From: Aequorivita antarctica | GTDB taxonomy: Bacteria > Bacteroidota > Bacteroidia > Flavobacteriales > Flavobacteriaceae | Assembly: GCF_007997155.1 (NCBI RefSeq) | Contig: NZ_VORT01000002.1 | Coordinates: forward strand, 1-64,000 | Length of the DNA stretch: 64,000 bases | Direction of reading: 5' to 3' | Part shown: piece after piece, positions 35,246-43,936 of the stretch | Numbering within the stretch: the first letter of the stretch is position 1 | Layout: every line of letters begins with the position of its first letter | The notes under the pieces: generated by a model | Database searches by the model: none | The model's input: the letters and a program-made list of their open reading frames with translations, nothing else | What the model was told of the DNA's origin: nothing | Position numbers and translations under genes: made by a program

Positions 35246-35262
35246 CTGGCACAATCATTGTC
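35246..35262 (+). promoter_or_regulatory. Sigma-54-like promoter upstream of dnaK
   Basis: CTGGCAC at 35246-35252 and TTG at 35258-35260 match the sigma-54 consensus YTGGCACGRNNNTTGCW with GG and the -12 G exactly 12 bp apart. The -12 C is replaced by T. The site lies 65 bp before the dnaK ATG. No TAnnTTTG box is visible nearby. A GTCAT sequence at 35231-35235 could belong to an upstream activator site. Confidence 0.5.
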
Positions 35263-35327
35263 TTGTACAGAATGTAAATAAAAATTTCAGAAATAAATAA
35301 TTATATTAATAACAATAAACAATAGAT

Positions 35328-37244
35328 ATGAGTAAAATAATTGGAATCGACTTAGGTACAACCAACTCCTGTGTTGCCGTAATGGAAGGTAGCGAGCCAA
35401 CGGTTATTCCTAATGCCGAAGGAAAAAGAACAACCCCTTCCGTAATTGCATTTGTGGAAGGCGGCGAAATTAAAGTAGGTGATCCTGCAAAACGTCAGGC
35501 CGTTACAAACCCTACAAAGACCATTAGCTCCATTAAAAGATTTATGGGGAACAAGTATTCAGAATCAAAATCTGAAGCGGAACGCGCTGCTTATAAAGTA
35601 GTGAAAGGTGACAACGATACCGCCCGTGTTGACATAGACGGTCGTTTATACACGCCACAGGAATTGAGCGCGATGATTCTTCAGAAAATGAAGAAAACCG
35701 CTGAGGATTATTTGGGACAACCAGTAACCCGTGCGGTAATTACCGTTCCTGCATATTTTAACGACAGCCAGCGCCACGCTACTAAAGAAGCAGGTGAAAT
35801 TGCCGGTCTTAAAGTAGAGCGAATCATTAACGAACCAACTGCTGCGGCACTTGCGTACGGACTTGACAAAAAAGGTACAGACCAAAAAGTTGTAGTATTT
35901 GACTTTGGTGGTGGTACACACGATGTTAGTATCCTTGAATTAGGTGATGGCGTTTTTGAAGTACTTGCTACCGATGGTGATACACACTTAGGTGGTGATG
36001 ATGTTGACCAGAAAATTATCAACTGGATGGCAGACGAGTTTAAGGCTGAAGAAGATTTTGATCTTCGCAAAGACCCAATGGCATTGCAACGTTTGAAAGA
36101 AGCTGCTGAGAAAGCAAAAATTGAACTTTCTTCCGCAACGCAAACTGAAATCAACTTGCCATATGTTACGGCTACCGCCAGCGGACCAAAACACTTGGTA
36201 AAAACTTTGACTCGTGCAAAGTTTGAGCAATTGATTGATGATTTGGTAAAAAGAACAATGAAGCCTTGCGAAACGGCAATGAAAGCTGCTGGTTTGAGCA
36301 AAAGCGATATAGACGAAGTAATTCTTGTAGGTGGTTCTACCCGTATTCCTGCAGTTCAGGAAGCTGTTGAGAAGTTCTTCGGAAAAAAACCACACAAAGG
36401 TGTAAACCCAGATGAAGTAGTTGCCGTAGGTGCTGCTATTCAAGGTGGTGTATTGACCGGAGATGTGAAAGACGTACTACTTTTAGATGTAACACCACTT
36501 TCTCTTGGTATTGAAACTATGGGAGGTATAATGACTCATTTAATTGAAGCCAACACAACCATTCCTACCAAGAAAAGCCAAGTGTTCTCTACTGCGGCAG
36601 ATAATCAGCCGAGTGTTGAGATTCACGTATTGCAAGGAGAGCGCCCAATGGCGAATGACAACAAGACAATAGGTCGTTTTCACTTGGACGGAATTCCACC
36701 AGCACAACGCGGTACGCCACAAATTGAAGTAACGTTTGATATTGATGCCAACGGTATCATTAAAGTAAGCGCTACAGATAAAGCTACCAACAAAACGCAA
36801 GACATCCGTATTGAAGCTTCTTCAGGATTGACCGAAGATGAAATCAAAAAGATGAAAGCAGATGCTGAAACAAATGCTGAAAGCGATAAGGCTGCCAAGG
36901 AAAAAGTAGAAAAGTTGAACGAAGCTGATGGAATGATCTTCCAGACTGAAAAGCAACTAAAAGAGTTTGGTGAAAAATTATCTGACGATAAAAAGAAACC
37001 AATTGAAGATGCTTTGGAAGAACTGAAAAAAGCTTACGAGACCAAGGAAGTTGAAACCATTCAACCAGCTTTAGATAAAATAAATGAAGCTTGGAAAGTT
37101 GCTTCTGAAGAAATGTACAAAGCCCAAGCCGATGGCCAAGGCGCCCCAGCTGGTGATGCCGAAAAAGGAGCAGAGCAAGGCGGCAAAGAAGGCGGATCTG
37201 AAAACAGCGATGTTGAAGACGTAGACTTCGAAGAAGTCAAGTAG
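35328..37244 (+). CDS. dnaK: Hsp70 chaperone DnaK
   Basis: A 638-residue ATP-dependent chaperone. The ATPase domain opens [18 protein letters not shown] and contains [48 protein letters not shown] and [13 protein letters not shown]. The substrate-binding domain has the [17 protein letters not shown] linker. The lid ends in a Gly-rich tail and the EEV-like end DVDFEEVK. It is complete. The codons for DFEEVK and the stop recur 47 bp downstream, around a small repeat. dnaJ and grpE are not adjacent. Transcription is probably from the sigma-54-like site upstream. Confidence 0.98.
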   Translation: MSKIIGIDLGTTNSCVAVMEGSEPTVIPNAEGKRTTPSVIAFVEGGEIKVGDPAKRQAVTNPTKTISSIKRFMGNKYSESKSEAERAAYKVVKGDNDTARVDIDGRLYTPQELSAMILQKMKKTAEDYLGQPVTRAVITVPAYFNDSQRHATKEAGEIAGLKVERIINEPTAAALAYGLDKKGTDQKVVVFDFGGGTHDVSILELGDGVFEVLATDGDTHLGGDDVDQKIINWMADEFKAEEDFDLRKDPMALQRLKEAAEKAKIELSSATQTEINLPYVTATASGPKHLVKTLTRAKFEQLIDDLVKRTMKPCETAMKAAGLSKSDIDEVILVGGSTRIPAVQEAVEKFFGKKPHKGVNPDEVVAVGAAIQGGVLTGDVKDVLLLDVTPLSLGIETMGGIMTHLIEANTTIPTKKSQVFSTAADNQPSVEIHVLQGERPMANDNKTIGRFHLDGIPPAQRGTPQIEVTFDIDANGIIKVSATDKATNKTQDIRIEASSGLTEDEIKKMKADAETNAESDKAAKEKVEKLNEADGMIFQTEKQLKEFGEKLSDDKKKPIEDALEELKKAYETKEVETIQPALDKINEAWKVASEEMYKAQADGQGAPAGDAEKGAEQGGKEGGSENSDVEDVDFEEVK

Positions 37245-37248
37245 CCTG

Positions 37249-37291
37249 TCCTGAGCGAAGCCGAAGGATAGATTTTGAAGAAGTGAAGTAA
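37249..37291. repeat. Dispersed palindrome with duplicated dnaK tail
   Basis: TCCTGAGCGAAGCCGAAGGA at 37249-37268 belongs to the widespread CTGAGCGAAG/CTTCGGCTTCGCTCAG type of repeat. Immediately after it, 37271-37291 reads GAT TTT GAA GAA GTG AAG TAA, a second DFEEVK-stop. This matches the true dnaK end at 37224-37244 except for synonymous changes. Confidence 0.65.
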
Positions 37292-37335
37292 GCAGAGAGC
37301 CTTTTTCGCATTAAGCGGAAATGTGCGAATCGCTT

Positions 37336-37356
37336 ATCCCGAAGTCGATTCGGGAT
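37336..37356. repeat. Small inverted repeat
   Basis: ATCCCGAA (37336-37343) and TTCGGGAT (37349-37356) around GTCGA, in the dnaK downstream region. It may be another small dispersed palindrome. Confidence 0.5.
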
Positions 37357-37387
37357 CTTTACAAGCAAAATTATTATAGATTTATGC

Positions 37388-37417
37388 AAAACCGCAACCT
37401 GAAAGGGTTGCGGTTTT
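37388..37417 (+). terminator. Intrinsic terminator of dnaK
   Basis: Perfect 12-bp stem AAAACCGCAACC / GGTTGCGGTTTT, 6-nt loop and trailing T run, about 145 bp after the dnaK stop. Confidence 0.85.
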
Positions 37418-37451
37418 TTTTGTTTAGGTATTTTTTAAAATTAAAAGAACA

Positions 37452-38438
37452 TCATAATTTAAAAACCTCAGCAATCTGCCCAACCCGAAAGCCTTGCTGC
37501 AAAACATTCTTGGCCTCTTCGCTATTAAAATCAATCAACGGATTGGTATGGTTAAAATGGATAAAGATTATTTTGCTTTTTTCATTTGGGCTTAGGTCTT
37601 TAAAGCGTTCCATGCTTTCAATAACAAAAGGGTGGGGGATTCCAGAGATATCGCGAGCGCTTATTTCTTCGCCGCTGTAAAAGGTGGCGTCTAAAAAGGC
37701 ATAATCCACTTTTTTAATTTCCTCGACAATGTTTTTATCCCACTTGTCCCATTTGTCAATATCCGGGATAAACAGGGCGCTTTTGTTTGGCCCTTTTATA
37801 CGGTAACCAACTGTTTCGGAATATTCATCCCTATGTGGCACGAGAAAGGGTGTGATTTCTAGTTTGCTGGAAAGTTGCACAGGCTCTTCATTTTCCAAAG
37901 ATTTTATAGAAATATTGTTCAGACTAACAAGCTGACCCCAAGGTCCATTGTTTTCCAGAAAAGTCTTCATCCGCGGCATTGCATAGACCGGTACATTTTT
38001 TGAATTTGTCGCTTCCCTTCCTAAAAACATTAGCCCAGTGTAATGGCCCATGTGTGCGTGGGTCAAAAAAATACCGTCCGCGAGTTCGGTATCGCTTTGC
38101 ACACTAAAGTTTTTTAAAGCTTTCATTTGTGTTGTAATGTCTGGGGTAGCATCAATTAGATATTTCTTCTTGGTGGAACTGTCAAACAGTCCCAAAGAAA
38201 TCACTTGCCTGTCTGGATCGGGATTTTTAAAAAGGTTTTTACAGCATTCCTTTTTGCAGCCAATGTGCGGGGAGCCACCATCTTGGATGGTTCCCAAAAG
38301 AACGATTGAAGTATCACTAATGCTTGGTTCTATTTTATCTTTTGATATGGAAGCTGGTTTGTCTTGGCAAGCGAATAATAAAATAATGAATAGGAAGCTT
38401 GCGTATTTTACCAATGATGATTTGGAAGTTAATATCAT
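37452..38438 (-). CDS. PqqB-like metallo-beta-lactamase-fold lipoprotein
   Basis: A 328-residue protein. The N-terminus is a lipoprotein signal (FLFIILLFAC, Cys24) and the rest is an MBL-fold hydrolase. It opens LLGTIQDGGSPHIGCKKECCKN, typical of PqqB-like proteins, and has GIFLTHAHMGHYTGLMFLGREA as the HxHxGH-type metal motif. VDYAFLDATFY and IIFIHFNHTNP come later. In HAHMGH the Asp of HxHxDH is missing, as in PqqB. No other pqq genes are present, so a role in PQQ synthesis is unlikely. The substrate is unknown. Confidence 0.78.
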   Translation of the reverse strand: MILTSKSSLVKYASFLFIILLFACQDKPASISKDKIEPSISDTSIVLLGTIQDGGSPHIGCKKECCKNLFKNPDPDRQVISLGLFDSSTKKKYLIDATPDITTQMKALKNFSVQSDTELADGIFLTHAHMGHYTGLMFLGREATNSKNVPVYAMPRMKTFLENNGPWGQLVSLNNISIKSLENEEPVQLSSKLEITPFLVPHRDEYSETVGYRIKGPNKSALFIPDIDKWDKWDKNIVEEIKKVDYAFLDATFYSGEEISARDISGIPHPFVIESMERFKDLSPNEKSKIIFIHFNHTNPLIDFNSEEAKNVLQQGFRVGQIAEVFKL

Positions 38439-38514
38439 TGTATAAATATAACTAAAAATGAATTATTTAAAAGATGGAGGAAACAGAAAGCATATTCATC
38501 TGAGTTATTTATAA

Positions 38515-38931
38515 TCAATTATGCTCCGTATACTTTTTAAAATTATCCAAAATGGCTTGCCAACCACTGCGCTGCATTTCCAAAGGGTTTTCACTTTCAG
38601 AATCAAAAGTGGTGATTACTTTCGTTTTGCCACCAAGCTCTTCAAAAGTGGTGGTGGATTTTCTTCCGTCTTCCATGGTATAACTGATTTTATTTTGTGG
38701 CACTACTTCATCATATATTACATTGAAATCAAACCCAAAACTGCCGTCTTTGGCTTCCATCCGAGAAGAAAGTTTACCACCCACACGTAGGTCGTTTGTG
38801 ACTTTTGGGCAATGCCAATTTGGGCTGGCAAAATTCCAGTTTGTAATGTGTTTGGGTTGGTTCCAGTATTCCCAAACCTTTTTGGGTCCAGCGTTTACCG
38901 TGCTTTCTACAGTGATTTTTGTTGTACTCAT
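38515..38931 (-). CDS. SRPBCC-family (AHSA1-like) protein
   Basis: A 138-residue START-like protein. It begins TKITVESTVNAGPKKVWEYWNQPKHITNWNFASPNWHCPKV and continues with the GGKLSSRMEAKDGSFGFDF and TTTFEELGGKTKVITTFDSESENPLEMQRSGWQAILDNFKKYTE patterns of AHSA1/polyketide-cyclase-like proteins. These bind small hydrophobic ligands or assist chaperones. No specific substrate can be read. It stands alone, followed on the minus strand by the MBL gene. Confidence 0.85.
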   Translation of the reverse strand: MSTTKITVESTVNAGPKKVWEYWNQPKHITNWNFASPNWHCPKVTNDLRVGGKLSSRMEAKDGSFGFDFNVIYDEVVPQNKISYTMEDGRKSTTTFEELGGKTKVITTFDSESENPLEMQRSGWQAILDNFKKYTEHN

Positions 38932-39027
38932 AGCAAGAGATTTTGAAAAACAATGGGCTTATTCAAAAATAATAAAATTTCCCATTGAAATTTTTAAGCT
39001 ACTGCATTTCATTTTAAATAAAAAAAA

Positions 39028-39049
39028 GAGCGACCTAAAAAGGTCGCTC
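39028..39049 (-). terminator. Hairpin with minus-strand T run
   Basis: A 9-bp stem GAGCGACCT/AGGTCGCTC with an AAAA loop. On the minus strand it is followed by seven T. It would end a minus-strand transcript entering from the right, either read-through from the LRR gene or a separate RNA. Confidence 0.65.
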
Positions 39050-39086
39050 GATTTAAAAGCTATTTTAACCAAATATTAAGCTTTAG

Positions 39087-39125
39087 GGTCTTTGAAGTGG
39101 GTGGGGGCCACTAGGTTCAAAGACC
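39087..39125. ncRNA. Candidate structured RNA element
   Basis: GGTCTTTGAA (39087-39096) pairs with TTCAAAGACC (39116-39125). Inside, GTGG pairs with CCAC around a G-rich loop, giving a long bulged hairpin. Flanked by two terminator-like stems (39028-39049 and 39207-39228), it looks like the core of a short independent transcript or a 3'-UTR element. No known RNA family is recognised with confidence. Confidence 0.35.
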
Positions 39126-39206
39126 TGACCGCAATCTACTATTATTTTCTAAGTTGGCAATGTCTTTTGGCGATAAATTATGCTTTTTAACGTGATTTTA
39201 AAAGTT

Positions 39207-39228
39207 AAACGGCCCTTTCGGGCCGTTT
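39207..39228 (-). terminator. Terminator of the LRR gene
   Basis: 9-bp GC-rich stem AAACGGCCC/GGGCCGTTT with a 4-nt loop, 24 bp after the LRR gene stop on the minus strand. Confidence 0.65.
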
Positions 39229-39251
39229 GGAAATGAGGAAATAGAATAGTG

Positions 39252-39965
39252 TTAATCTTCAGATTCGTCCCGTTCCACAGCTATTATGGATCGGACGGGT
39301 TCAATATGTGGGGAGGTGTTGAGTAAATCTATATTAGCTCCAGAATTAGACAGTAGCACTACTGAAAAATCATTGGGGTTGTTAAAATTATTTTCTGCAA
39401 CCATTAGTTGTTTTAGGTTTGGACATTTGGCCAGTTGCGTTGGCAACATTCCCGACAGATCGTTATCAAAAACATTGAAGACTTCAATTTCATTAAGGTT
39501 TCCCAAACTTTCAGGAATGTTTCCGCTTAATTTGTTACTACTTAAATGCAATTGTTTTAAATGCGAAAGTTTACCCAATTCAGCGGGAATGTTTCCTTGA
39601 ATTTCAGTGCCATTTAATGCCAAAACTTCCAAGTTTTCCAAATTGCCCAATGCTGCAGGAATGTTCCCTGAAATTGGATTGAAGGAAAGTTCTAGTTTCT
39701 TTAAGCCCTTTAATTGGCCCAAAGATGCTGGCAGTGATCCATCAACATTGTTGAATAACATATGGATGTCTGTTACCGTATTATTTTCCACCGTTACACC
39801 ATACCAATTTGACACAGGCTCTTCCAAATTCCAAGTAATGTTCCAAGCTTGCCCATTGGTCGCTGAATAAAAATCTAAAAGAACTTGTTTTTCTTGTTTG
39901 CTCACTTGAGCTACCATTAAAGTAGCTATGAACAGAAATCCACCGGTTAGTAACGCCTTTTTCAT
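39252..39965 (-). CDS. Secreted leucine-rich repeat protein
   Basis: A 237-residue protein with signal peptide (MKKALLTGGFLFIATLMVAQ). The N-terminal cap is LLDFYSATNGQAWNITWNLEEPVSNWYGVTVENNTV, as in plant-type LRR proteins of Bacteroidota. About five 23-24-residue repeats follow with the pattern LPASLGQLKGLKKLELSFNPISGNI. It is probably a surface or periplasmic binding protein. There is no T9SS sorting domain: the C-terminus is acidic (AVERDESED). The ligand is unknown. Confidence 0.85.
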   Translation of the reverse strand: MKKALLTGGFLFIATLMVAQVSKQEKQVLLDFYSATNGQAWNITWNLEEPVSNWYGVTVENNTVTDIHMLFNNVDGSLPASLGQLKGLKKLELSFNPISGNIPAALGNLENLEVLALNGTEIQGNIPAELGKLSHLKQLHLSSNKLSGNIPESLGNLNEIEVFNVFDNDLSGMLPTQLAKCPNLKQLMVAENNFNNPNDFSVVLLSNSGANIDLLNTSPHIEPVRSIIAVERDESED

Positions 39966-40060
39966 AGTTTGGGGCTATTGTTTTTTTAAAGCGAAGTAAA
40001 AGAACGGCAAAACAAGTTAAAGAACAAACTTATTCGTTGAAATGCACAATAAATGTTAAA

Positions 40061-40702
40061 TCAATTTGAAAATTTCAGTAAGAATTCTCTGTTAACCTCG
40101 TGAATTCCTTCAAAAACCTCAATTTTTAAACGATTTTGGAAGAGTTTGCTACCTTTTAGTTTTTCCTCGGTTTCTCGGGCTTCGGTTATGTATTGATCTT
40201 TATTTCCGTAGAGATAAATTACTTGTGCAGTAGGTTTCAAAAACTCAAAATCTTGGGTTTGTAATTCGTTTGGAATTCCCCCGGAATGGAGTATCAATGT
40301 ATCACACTGAATTTTTCGGCTTGCAACCCAGCGCATAGCAATGGAAACTCCTTGCGAGTAGCCCAAAACAATTAAATTAGGTTTAACGTCAGAAAGTTCC
40401 TTTCCAAAAACCGCATCTACATAATTCAAAATATTTTGGGTTTCTGTGATAGTATTTTCTCGGGTCAGCCAGGACGCACCCACATGTTTAAAATTCTTCC
40501 CTTGATAATATTTTGAAGGGGCTTGCGGCGCAATAATGAAATTTTCTTCAGCATTCAATTCTGAAAAATAGCTGATGAAATATTTACTCAAATAGCCCAT
40601 TCCGTGGAAAACCATCCAAACATTTTTAGTTTTCTCAGTTAAAGTATTTAGGGTGGAATAGGTATTTGTAGTATTGTAGGAAGCTTCTTTTTCGTTGCTC
40701 AT
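40061..40702 (-). CDS. Alpha/beta-hydrolase (carboxylesterase-like)
   Basis: A 213-residue cytosolic protein similar to the phospholipase/carboxylesterase (YpfH-like) group. VWMVFHGMGYLSKYFISYF is the oxyanion region, the nucleophile elbow is VLGYSQGVSIAMRW, the acid is in YLYGNKDQYI and the His in VFEGIHEVN, so the triad looks complete. The substrate is unknown. It is divergent from the men-type thioesterase gene with a 45-bp gap, so the two promoters must overlap. Confidence 0.83.
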   Translation of the reverse strand: MSNEKEASYNTTNTYSTLNTLTEKTKNVWMVFHGMGYLSKYFISYFSELNAEENFIIAPQAPSKYYQGKNFKHVGASWLTRENTITETQNILNYVDAVFGKELSDVKPNLIVLGYSQGVSIAMRWVASRKIQCDTLILHSGGIPNELQTQDFEFLKPTAQVIYLYGNKDQYITEARETEEKLKGSKLFQNRLKIEVFEGIHEVNREFLLKFSN

Positions 40703-40747
40703 TTTGTTGAATTCAATTTTGTACTTTTACAAATGTAAACGAATAGA

Positions 40748-41173
40748 ATGAAGTACACCAACGAAGAAATTTTGGCCGGCTGCAACAAAATGTGCCAAAA
40801 CACCCTAATGGAAACCTTGAGAATAGAATTCACTGAAGTAGGTGATGATTTCATTGTTGCTCGAATGCCCGTAACCCCAAGAATTCATCAACCTGATGGT
40901 GTTTTGCACGGTGGAGCTTCTGTAGCTTTGGCAGAAAGTGTGGGCAGTGCCGGCGCATACTTTTTCTTGAATTCAGATGAAATTGTTATACGCGGAATTG
41001 AAATAGCTGCCAACCACGTTAAAAGCGTCCGTGACGGCTATGTTTATGCCCACGCTACTATTGTTCACAAAGGAAGAACCACGCAGCTCTGGCAAATAAA
41101 AATTACAAATGAAGCAGGAGAGCTCGTCTCGCTCGTAAAGCTTACAACCCTTACCTTACCAAAAAAGAATTGA
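40748..41173 (+). CDS. Hotdog-fold acyl-CoA thioesterase, probable DHNA-CoA thioesterase
   Basis: A 141-residue PaaI/MenI-like enzyme with MPVTPRIHQPDGVLHGGASVALAESVGSAGAYF, the conserved HGG and active-site Glu of the 4-hydroxybenzoyl-CoA thioesterase group, and GIEIAANHVKSVRDGYVYA. Its stop overlaps the start of the isochorismate synthase gene (TGATG) and menD follows. The natural reading is hydrolysis of 1,4-dihydroxy-2-naphthoyl-CoA in menaquinone synthesis (MenI role). That assignment rests on context. Confidence 0.85.
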   Translation: MKYTNEEILAGCNKMCQNTLMETLRIEFTEVGDDFIVARMPVTPRIHQPDGVLHGGASVALAESVGSAGAYFFLNSDEIVIRGIEIAANHVKSVRDGYVYAHATIVHKGRTTQLWQIKITNEAGELVSLVKLTTLTLPKKN

Positions 41174-42240
41174 TGGATTATAACCTACTGATCGAAAAAC
41201 TTTTAAAGCATCATAGCAAAAATTTGCCTTTTGTCGTTTTTTCATTACCCGAAAGCAATAGCATGAATGCCTTTTTTCAAAAAGATATGCAGTTGTGCAC
41301 TGTTAATAAGCTTACAGAAAATGGCTTTGTTTTTGCTCCTTTTGATTATAAAGACACCACTTTTTTTATTCCTGAAAATGATTCTGAAAGTTTGCAATGT
41401 GAGTTCATAAATCACAATATTGAATTGACTTCAGTTACTGTTTCAGACGATATAGAAGAGAAAGAAAGCTACATTAAATTAGTCGATAAAGCAATTGAAG
41501 CTATAAAAAAGCGAAGTGCGAATAAAATTGTTGTTTCTCGTCAAAAAGATTTTGAGTTGAAAGATTTCTCCATTGAAAAACTTATAGAAAGACTATTTTC
41601 ATCGTATCCCACTGCTTTTAGATATATATGGTACCATCCCAACACTGGATTATGGTGTGGTGCCACACCGGAAACACTGGTGCAAATTGAAAACAATTCC
41701 TTCAAAACAATGGCGTTGGCAGGCACACAGCCCTTTACGAATAGAGTGCCCGTATTTTGGGGGTCGAAAGAACTAGACGAACAACAACTGGTAACAGATG
41801 TAATAATTGATAGTCTGCAGCGGGTTACCTCTGTTTTGAAAGTTTCCAATCCGTTTACATATCAGGCGGGATCTTTGTTGCACCTCCGGACAGACATTAC
41901 TGGGGTTCTAAAAAACGGCAAAGCTACATTGACCACAATTACTGCTGCACTACATCCAACACCGGCTGTTTGTGGAAGTCCACAGAAATTTGCAAATGAG
42001 TTTATACTTGAAAATGAAGGATATAATCGCGAGTTTTATACAGGATTCCTGGGGCCAATTCTTGAAAATGGTCAGTCTGCTTCATTAATGGTAAATCTTC
42101 GATGTATGAAAATTGAAGGTAATATCGCCCATGTTTTTGTGGGCGGCGGCATAACATTGGGTTCACAACCGCAGGATGAATGGAATGAAACCCAAAATAA
42201 AATGCAAACTATGCTACAAGTATTGCAGCCTATGCTGTAA
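41173..42240 (+). CDS. menF: Isochorismate synthase
   Basis: A 355-residue chorismate-binding enzyme starting at the ATG at 41173, which overlaps the thioesterase stop. Motifs are IKKRSANKIVVSRQKDF, WCGATPETLVQIENNSFKTMALAGTQPF, LHLRTDITGVL, HPTPAVCGSPQKFANEFI and FYTGFLGPILENGQSASLMVNLRCM. The ALAGT and HPTPAVCG forms are those of MenF/EntC-type isochorismate synthases, not PabB or TrpE. With menD downstream the role is menaquinone, not siderophore. Confidence 0.9.
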   Translation: MDYNLLIEKLLKHHSKNLPFVVFSLPESNSMNAFFQKDMQLCTVNKLTENGFVFAPFDYKDTTFFIPENDSESLQCEFINHNIELTSVTVSDDIEEKESYIKLVDKAIEAIKKRSANKIVVSRQKDFELKDFSIEKLIERLFSSYPTAFRYIWYHPNTGLWCGATPETLVQIENNSFKTMALAGTQPFTNRVPVFWGSKELDEQQLVTDVIIDSLQRVTSVLKVSNPFTYQAGSLLHLRTDITGVLKNGKATLTTITAALHPTPAVCGSPQKFANEFILENEGYNREFYTGFLGPILENGQSASLMVNLRCMKIEGNIAHVFVGGGITLGSQPQDEWNETQNKMQTMLQVLQPML

Positions 42241-42257
42241 TATTTTCGGCGTCTTCG

Positions 42258-42265
42258 TACCTTTG
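42258..42265 (+). promoter_or_regulatory. TACCTTTG -7 box before menD
   Basis: An exact TAnnTTTG match 6 bp before the menD ATG. It suggests a nearly leaderless menD transcript in addition to read-through from menF. Confidence 0.4.
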
Positions 42266-42271
42266 TGCAGC

Positions 42272-43936
42272 ATGAAATTTTCAAACAAAATCCTCTCCCA
42301 GACTCTCGTACAATTATGTTTTGACAAGGGCATTGAACATATTGTAATTTCGCCTGGTTCACGAAATGCCCCGCTCACAATTGGTTTTGGAGAACATCCA
42401 GACTTTAAGTGCTTCAGTATTGTAGATGAGCGTTGTGCTGCGTTTTTCGCTTTGGGTATGGCACAGCAAATAAAAAAGCCAGTGGCTGTTATTTGCACTT
42501 CTGGATCTGCCTTACTCAATTATTATCCCGCCGTAGCGGAAGCATTTTACAGCGATATTCCATTGGTGGTCATTGCTGCGGATAGACCTTTAGATCGAAT
42601 TGATATAGGTGATGGACAGACCATTCGCCAGCAGAATGTTTTTGAAAACCACATTCTTTATAGTGCCAATTGCATCGAAGGCGAGGAATTTCAGATTAAA
42701 AATGAAACCGAAATAAATATTGCATTGAACACGGCAATAGAGCTGAACGGGCCAGTACACATCAACATTCCTTTTACAGAACCTTTATACCATACCACGG
42801 AAAGTCAATTAGTTTGGCCGCAGAACGTAATACCACGAATGGATGTTGAAACTTTGAAGGAAGATTTAAACCCTTTCATCAAGCAATGGAGTAGCAGCAA
42901 ACGTAAAATAGTATTGGTTGGAGTTTTGCCTCCAAATAGTTTGGAACAGCGCTTTGTGGAGCAACTTGCAAAAGATGAAAGCGTTTTGGTTTTGACAGAA
43001 ACCACTTCAAATCTTCACAATATAAATTTCATTTCAGCAATTGATCAACTTATCGCTCCTTTAACGGACGAGGATTTCAAGAAACTACAACCCGATATAT
43101 TGCTCACCTTTGGCGGAATGGTGGTTTCAAAGAAGATAAAAGCATTTTTACGCAGTTTTTCACCAAGAGAACACTGGCATGTAGATTCAAAAAAAGCATA
43201 CGATACTTTTTTTGTTTTGAAACATCATTTCAAAACAAGTATTAATTCTTTTTTAGCTGAATTTCTTCTAAAGACCGTGCCGGTGCAAACTGATTATAGA
43301 AACCAGTGGCTTGCAATAAAACGTCATAGATTACAACGCCATGAAACCTACGTATCCGAAATTCCATATGCAGATTTCATGGTTTTTTCTGAAATATTTA
43401 AACAACTTCCTCAAAATGTCCAGCTGCAATTGAGCAACAGTGCTACTATTCGGTATGCGCAACTTTTTGATATAAACACCTCAGCAAAAGTATTTTGTAA
43501 TCGAGGAACTAGCGGAATTGATGGAAGCACAAGCACTGCAGTGGGAGCGGCTTACGCTTCAAAACTACCGACTGTTTTTTTAACGGGCGATCTTAGTTTT
43601 TTCTATGACAGCAATGCGCTTTGGAATAATTATATTCCTAAAAATTTCAAAATAGTAGTAGTGAACAATGGTGGTGGCGGTATTTTCAGAATACTTCCTG
43701 GAGAAAAGGATACAGAGCTTTTTGACACTTTTTTTGAAACGAAACACAATTTAAGTGCAAAACAACTTTCAGAAATGTACGGTTTCAAATACCAAACTAT
43801 TTTCAAGAAAGAAGAACTTTTAGAAAAGGTTAACGATTTCTTCAGTAAGAATGATGGTCCTGCCTTGTTGGAAATCTTCACGCCTTCAACAGTGAATGAC
43901 AAAGTGCTTTTGGATTACTTCAAGTTTATTTTATAA
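42272..43936 (+). CDS. menD: SEPHCHC synthase
   Basis: A 554-residue ThDP-dependent enzyme (2-succinyl-5-enolpyruvyl-6-hydroxy-3-cyclohexene-1-carboxylate synthase) using isochorismate and 2-oxoglutarate. The ATG at 42272 gives the normal start KILSQTLVQLCFDKGIEHIVISPGSRNAPL. VICTSGSALLNYYPAVAEAFYSDIPLVVIAADRP and the ThDP site GTSGIDGSTSTAVGAAYAS... FLTGDLSFFYDSNALWN (Mg-binding) follow. It is complete. The stop overlaps the end of the convergent 134-residue gene by 6 bp. Confidence 0.96.
   Translation: MKFSNKILSQTLVQLCFDKGIEHIVISPGSRNAPLTIGFGEHPDFKCFSIVDERCAAFFALGMAQQIKKPVAVICTSGSALLNYYPAVAEAFYSDIPLVVIAADRPLDRIDIGDGQTIRQQNVFENHILYSANCIEGEEFQIKNETEINIALNTAIELNGPVHINIPFTEPLYHTTESQLVWPQNVIPRMDVETLKEDLNPFIKQWSSSKRKIVLVGVLPPNSLEQRFVEQLAKDESVLVLTETTSNLHNINFISAIDQLIAPLTDEDFKKLQPDILLTFGGMVVSKKIKAFLRSFSPREHWHVDSKKAYDTFFVLKHHFKTSINSFLAEFLLKTVPVQTDYRNQWLAIKRHRLQRHETYVSEIPYADFMVFSEIFKQLPQNVQLQLSNSATIRYAQLFDINTSAKVFCNRGTSGIDGSTSTAVGAAYASKLPTVFLTGDLSFFYDSNALWNNYIPKNFKIVVVNNGGGGIFRILPGEKDTELFDTFFETKHNLSAKQLSEMYGFKYQTIFKKEELLEKVNDFFSKNDGPALLEIFTPSTVNDKVLLDYFKFIL

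Larger units (their letters stand above)
38932..39251. other. Structured gene-free region with three hairpins
   Basis: This 320-bp gap holds three strong inverted repeats: GAGCGACCT/AGGTCGCTC (39028-39049), the larger element at 39087-39125, and AAACGGCCC/GGGCCGTTT (39207-39228). I find no convincing reading frame on either strand. It may contain a small RNA gene besides terminators. Confidence 0.5.

Noticed and set aside
35708-36301. Long open frames on the minus strand inside dnaK
   Set aside because: dnaK is strongly conserved and codon-biased; antisense open frames in it are a composition effect.
37321-37680. A 119-codon frame downstream of dnaK
   Set aside because: It crosses the dnaK terminator and runs antisense into the MBL gene. 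Its composition is not protein-like.
39130-39206. Short minus-strand peptide reading KKHNLSPKDIANLENNSRLRSGL in the gene-free region
   Set aside because: It looks somewhat protein-like, but it is only about 26 codons, has no start codon after the upstream stop and no homologue that I recognise. Structured RNA is a better explanation.
42831-42850. ACCACGAATGGATG resembling the dispersed palindrome, inside menD
   Set aside because: It lies in conserved coding sequence and has no inverted partner; coincidence.
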